Below are positions 62,376 to 64,000 of a stretch of 64,000 nt of DNA, in pieces (the first letter of the stretch is position 1; each line of letters starts with the position of its first letter). Made by a program: the position numbers and the translations under genes. The notes beneath the pieces are model-generated. The model made no database searches. It was not told the origin of the DNA and worked only from the letters and a program-made list of their open reading frames with translations. Source of the DNA: Shouchella oshimensis (GTDB lineage: Bacteria > Bacillota > Bacilli > Bacillales > Bacillaceae_D); assembly GCF_002019765.1 (NCBI RefSeq), contig NZ_KV917380.1, positions 2,014,855 to 2,078,854 on the forward strand. The letters run 5' to 3'.

Positions 62376-62401
62376 GTTAAAATAGGCACAATAACGGGTA
62401 T
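62376..62401 (+). promoter_or_regulatory. Putative sigma-B promoter for the osmoprotectant transporter
   Basis: GTTAAA (62376-62381), 14-bp spacer, GGGTAT (62396-62401). The general-stress sigma-B consensus is GTTTAA-N12-14-GGGTAT; one mismatch. The start would fall near 62408, downstream of ATG 62400, which excludes that ATG as initiator. Confidence 0.6.
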
Positions 62402-62441
62402 GAATAAAGAGCGTTTTTGTATAGAAGGAGTGGCGAAAGAG

Positions 62442-63497
62442 TTGATCACATTTAAGCAAGTATCAAAGCAGTACGAAGACGGAACAAAAGCGGTAGCAAA
62501 CGCCAATTTCACAATTGATAAAGGTGAGTTCTTTGTTTTAATTGGACCGAGTGGCTGTGGGAAAACAACAACATTAAAAATGATTAATCGTTTAATCCCG
62601 CCTACAGCAGGAGAATTATTCATTAATGATGTCAATACGAGCAAAGTCAATATCGATCAATTGCGATGGAACATTGGCTACGTACTTCAACAAATAGCGT
62701 TGTTTCCGCATATGACCGTTGCTGCTAACATAGCTATTGTCCCAGAATTAAAAGGTTGGGATCGAGACAAAACAAATGCTAGGGTTGACGAACTATTATC
62801 GTTAGTAGGACTAGACCCAGAAATTTACCGGCATCGATTACCAACGGATTTGTCTGGAGGTCAACAACAGCGAGTAGGAGTAGCTCGAGCTCTAGCAGCA
62901 GACCCTGACATTTTATTAATGGATGAACCGTTTAGTGCGCTCGATCCAGTAGCAAGAGCTTCGCTGCAAAAAGACATTAAGGCACTACAACAAAATATTA
63001 AAAAAACCATTGTATTCGTTACCCATGACATGGAGGAAGCAAAGTTCTTAGGAGATCGCATTGGGATGATGGAAGACGGACATGTGCTCCAAATTGGCAC
63101 AGTACAAGAATTGATAGAAAATCCAGCTTCTCCATCAGTCACCCGCTTCTTACGCCATTCCGATGGAGTAGAGCAAACATCAATGCCAACCGTTGGCTCG
63201 ATTCTTACTCCTATTGAAGATAGTGAGTATGTGACATCAGGAGAACATCAGTCCAAGAACGAGCTACAATTTGTTCTTTCGAACGATAATCAGCTAAAAG
63301 ATGTACAGTATCTTGGAAAATCCATTGAACACTATCAAACCATTAATGATAGCGATACTCTTGAACAAACGTACCATCAGTTAGAACAATGTCCATTTCC
63401 GGCGCTCCCTGTTATAAAGGGCGATAAATGTATAGGCGTTGTTTCTTATCAAAATCTTGCTAAGTTAGCTATTCAACCGGCACTACATCACGCATAA
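62442..63497 (+). CDS. opuCA: Osmoprotectant (betaine/carnitine/choline) ABC transporter ATP-binding protein
   Basis: 351 residues from TTG 62442, placed by AGGAGTGG; ATG 62400 has no ribosome site and lies in the promoter. ABC ATPase: GPSGCGKTTTLKMINRL Walker A, LQQIALFPHMTVAANIAIVP, LSGGQQQRVGVARAL signature, LLMDEPFSALDP Walker B, VTHDMEEA switch. The C-terminal extension ends in a CBS domain (CPFPALPVIKGDKCIGVVSY) that senses ionic strength in OpuA/OpuC-type importers. opuBA is an equal family alternative. The permease follows. Confidence 0.9.
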   Translation: MITFKQVSKQYEDGTKAVANANFTIDKGEFFVLIGPSGCGKTTTLKMINRLIPPTAGELFINDVNTSKVNIDQLRWNIGYVLQQIALFPHMTVAANIAIVPELKGWDRDKTNARVDELLSLVGLDPEIYRHRLPTDLSGGQQQRVGVARALAADPDILLMDEPFSALDPVARASLQKDIKALQQNIKKTIVFVTHDMEEAKFLGDRIGMMEDGHVLQIGTVQELIENPASPSVTRFLRHSDGVEQTSMPTVGSILTPIEDSEYVTSGEHQSKNELQFVLSNDNQLKDVQYLGKSIEHYQTINDSDTLEQTYHQLEQCPFPALPVIKGDKCIGVVSYQNLAKLAIQPALHHA

Positions 63498-63568
63498 CCC
63501 TAATGTAATGGAAAGGAAAAGTGAATCGTCAGGGTGCGTGATACACGTTCGATTGCACTTATTTTGTT

Positions 63569-64000
63569 ATGGAATCTTTTTGGTCATCTTATTTTACACT
63601 TTTTGAAGAACGTTCAGATTTATTATTGCAATCGTTTTGGGAGCATTTACAGTTATCTCTTATCTCATTACTTATTGCTGTAGCGATTGCCATACCAATT
63701 GGAATTGTACTTACCCGCTATACACGCTATTCTGAGTATGTTATTGGCATCGCTGCTGTTTTGCAAACCATTCCTTCGCTTGCGTTACTCGGGTTTCTTG
63801 TTTTATTTGTTGGAATCGGAACAACGCCTGCCATTATAGCGTTAACGGCTTACGCGCTTTTGCCTGTCCTTCGAAATACATACACAGGAATAAAAGAAGT
63901 GGATCCTGCGCTTGTGGAGGCAGCAAGAGGGATGGGAATGAATTCTCGTAAACGTTTATTAAAAGTAGAGTTACCCCTTGCTATGCCTACGGTTATGGCA
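63569..64000 (+). CDS. opuCB: Osmoprotectant ABC transporter permease (partial, cut by window end)
   Basis: First 144 residues of a BPD-type permease: LSLISLLIAVAIAIPIGIVLTRYTR, LQTIPSLALLGFLVLFVGIG, TAYALLPVLRNTYTGIKEVDPALVEAARGMG (the EAA loop contacting the ATPase). Matches OpuBB/OpuCB. ATG 63569 is the only start after an in-frame stop, but no Shine-Dalgarno precedes it. The 71-bp gap holds an out-of-frame ORF (ATG 63508), so coupling is possible. Confidence 0.88.
   Translation, partial: MESFWSSYFTLFEERSDLLLQSFWEHLQLSLISLLIAVAIAIPIGIVLTRYTRYSEYVIGIAAVLQTIPSLALLGFLVLFVGIGTTPAIIALTAYALLPVLRNTYTGIKEVDPALVEAARGMGMNSRKRLLKVELPLAMPTVMA

Noticed and set aside
1-64000. CRISPR arrays, tRNA genes, insertion sequences, prophage
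   Set aside because: No regularly spaced repeats, no tRNA cloverleaf seen, no transposase or phage structural genes; the only recombinase is the isolated tyrosine recombinase.

Overview
The window is a compact, low-to-medium GC stretch of a spore-forming Bacillaceae chromosome. Gene order follows the Bacillus subtilis birA-pan-dinG-ypmAB-asnS-dnaD-nth-ponA-recU-yppC-yppE block and, later, the yprA-yprB-cotD-ypsA-gpsB-rnpB-ypsC block. Sporulation genes (sspM, racA, cotD, kapB, a Spo0E-like phosphatase) make an endospore former nearly certain. Frequent TTG/GTG starts, a very acidic extracellular tail on the class A penicillin-binding protein and a compatible-solute ABC transporter suggest an alkaliphilic or halotolerant relative (Alkalihalobacillus/Shouchella type); that genus-level guess is inference. 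I saw no prophage, insertion sequence, CRISPR array or tRNA gene.

Layout. 1-2.8 kb: end of birA, then panBCD (pantothenate/CoA) behind its own promoter and a structured leader. 2.8-8.9 kb: a TPR protein, dinG, an MTA/SAH-deaminase-like amidohydrolase, a hidden 59-codon minus-strand ORF, ypmA and ypmB (tseB). 9-21.6 kb: asnS, dnaD, nth, ypoC, a tandem dynamin (dynA), then ponA/recU in reverse, yppC, the hidden spore gene sspM with a sigma-G-like promoter, racA with a near-consensus sigma-H promoter, and yppE. 21.6-31.3 kb: ilvA, a DJ-1/PfpI protein, RNase Z and a thiol-redox group (CGTC thioredoxin-like, bacilliredoxin BrxA, a CPDS redoxin-like protein), a phosphoesterase, CvfC/YpgR with a small protein resembling sigma-70 region 1.1, and ydbST PH-domain membrane proteins. 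31.3-39.8 kb: a telA/xpaC-like pair behind an exact sigma-W consensus promoter, diverging from gltBD (glutamate synthase). 39.9-45.7 kb: ypjP, small membrane proteins, kapB, dapA under a lysine riboswitch, a hidden Spo0E-like gene, a lipoprotein, several tiny ORFs and an MhqD-like hydrolase. 45.7-55.2 kb: pepF, mrfAB (DNA repair), cotD with a sigma-K promoter, ypsA, gpsB, an RNase H-like gene, RNase P RNA and the ypsC methyltransferase. 55.3-64 kb: gluconokinase, DUF2564, a HesB-like protein, an M32 carboxypeptidase, a MarC-like membrane protein, a tyrosine recombinase flanked by a dif-like site and a 50-bp palindrome, fadH, and an osmoprotectant ABC transporter with a sigma-B-like promoter, cut by the window end.

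Most of the window is conserved housekeeping DNA. What deserves attention lies in small genes and control elements: the panB leader, the lysine riboswitch, promoters readable as sigma-B, -G, -H, -K and -W, hidden ORFs of 17-59 codons, and the dif-like/recombinase/palindrome locus near 57-61 kb. Nothing here is clearly an undescribed multi-gene system.
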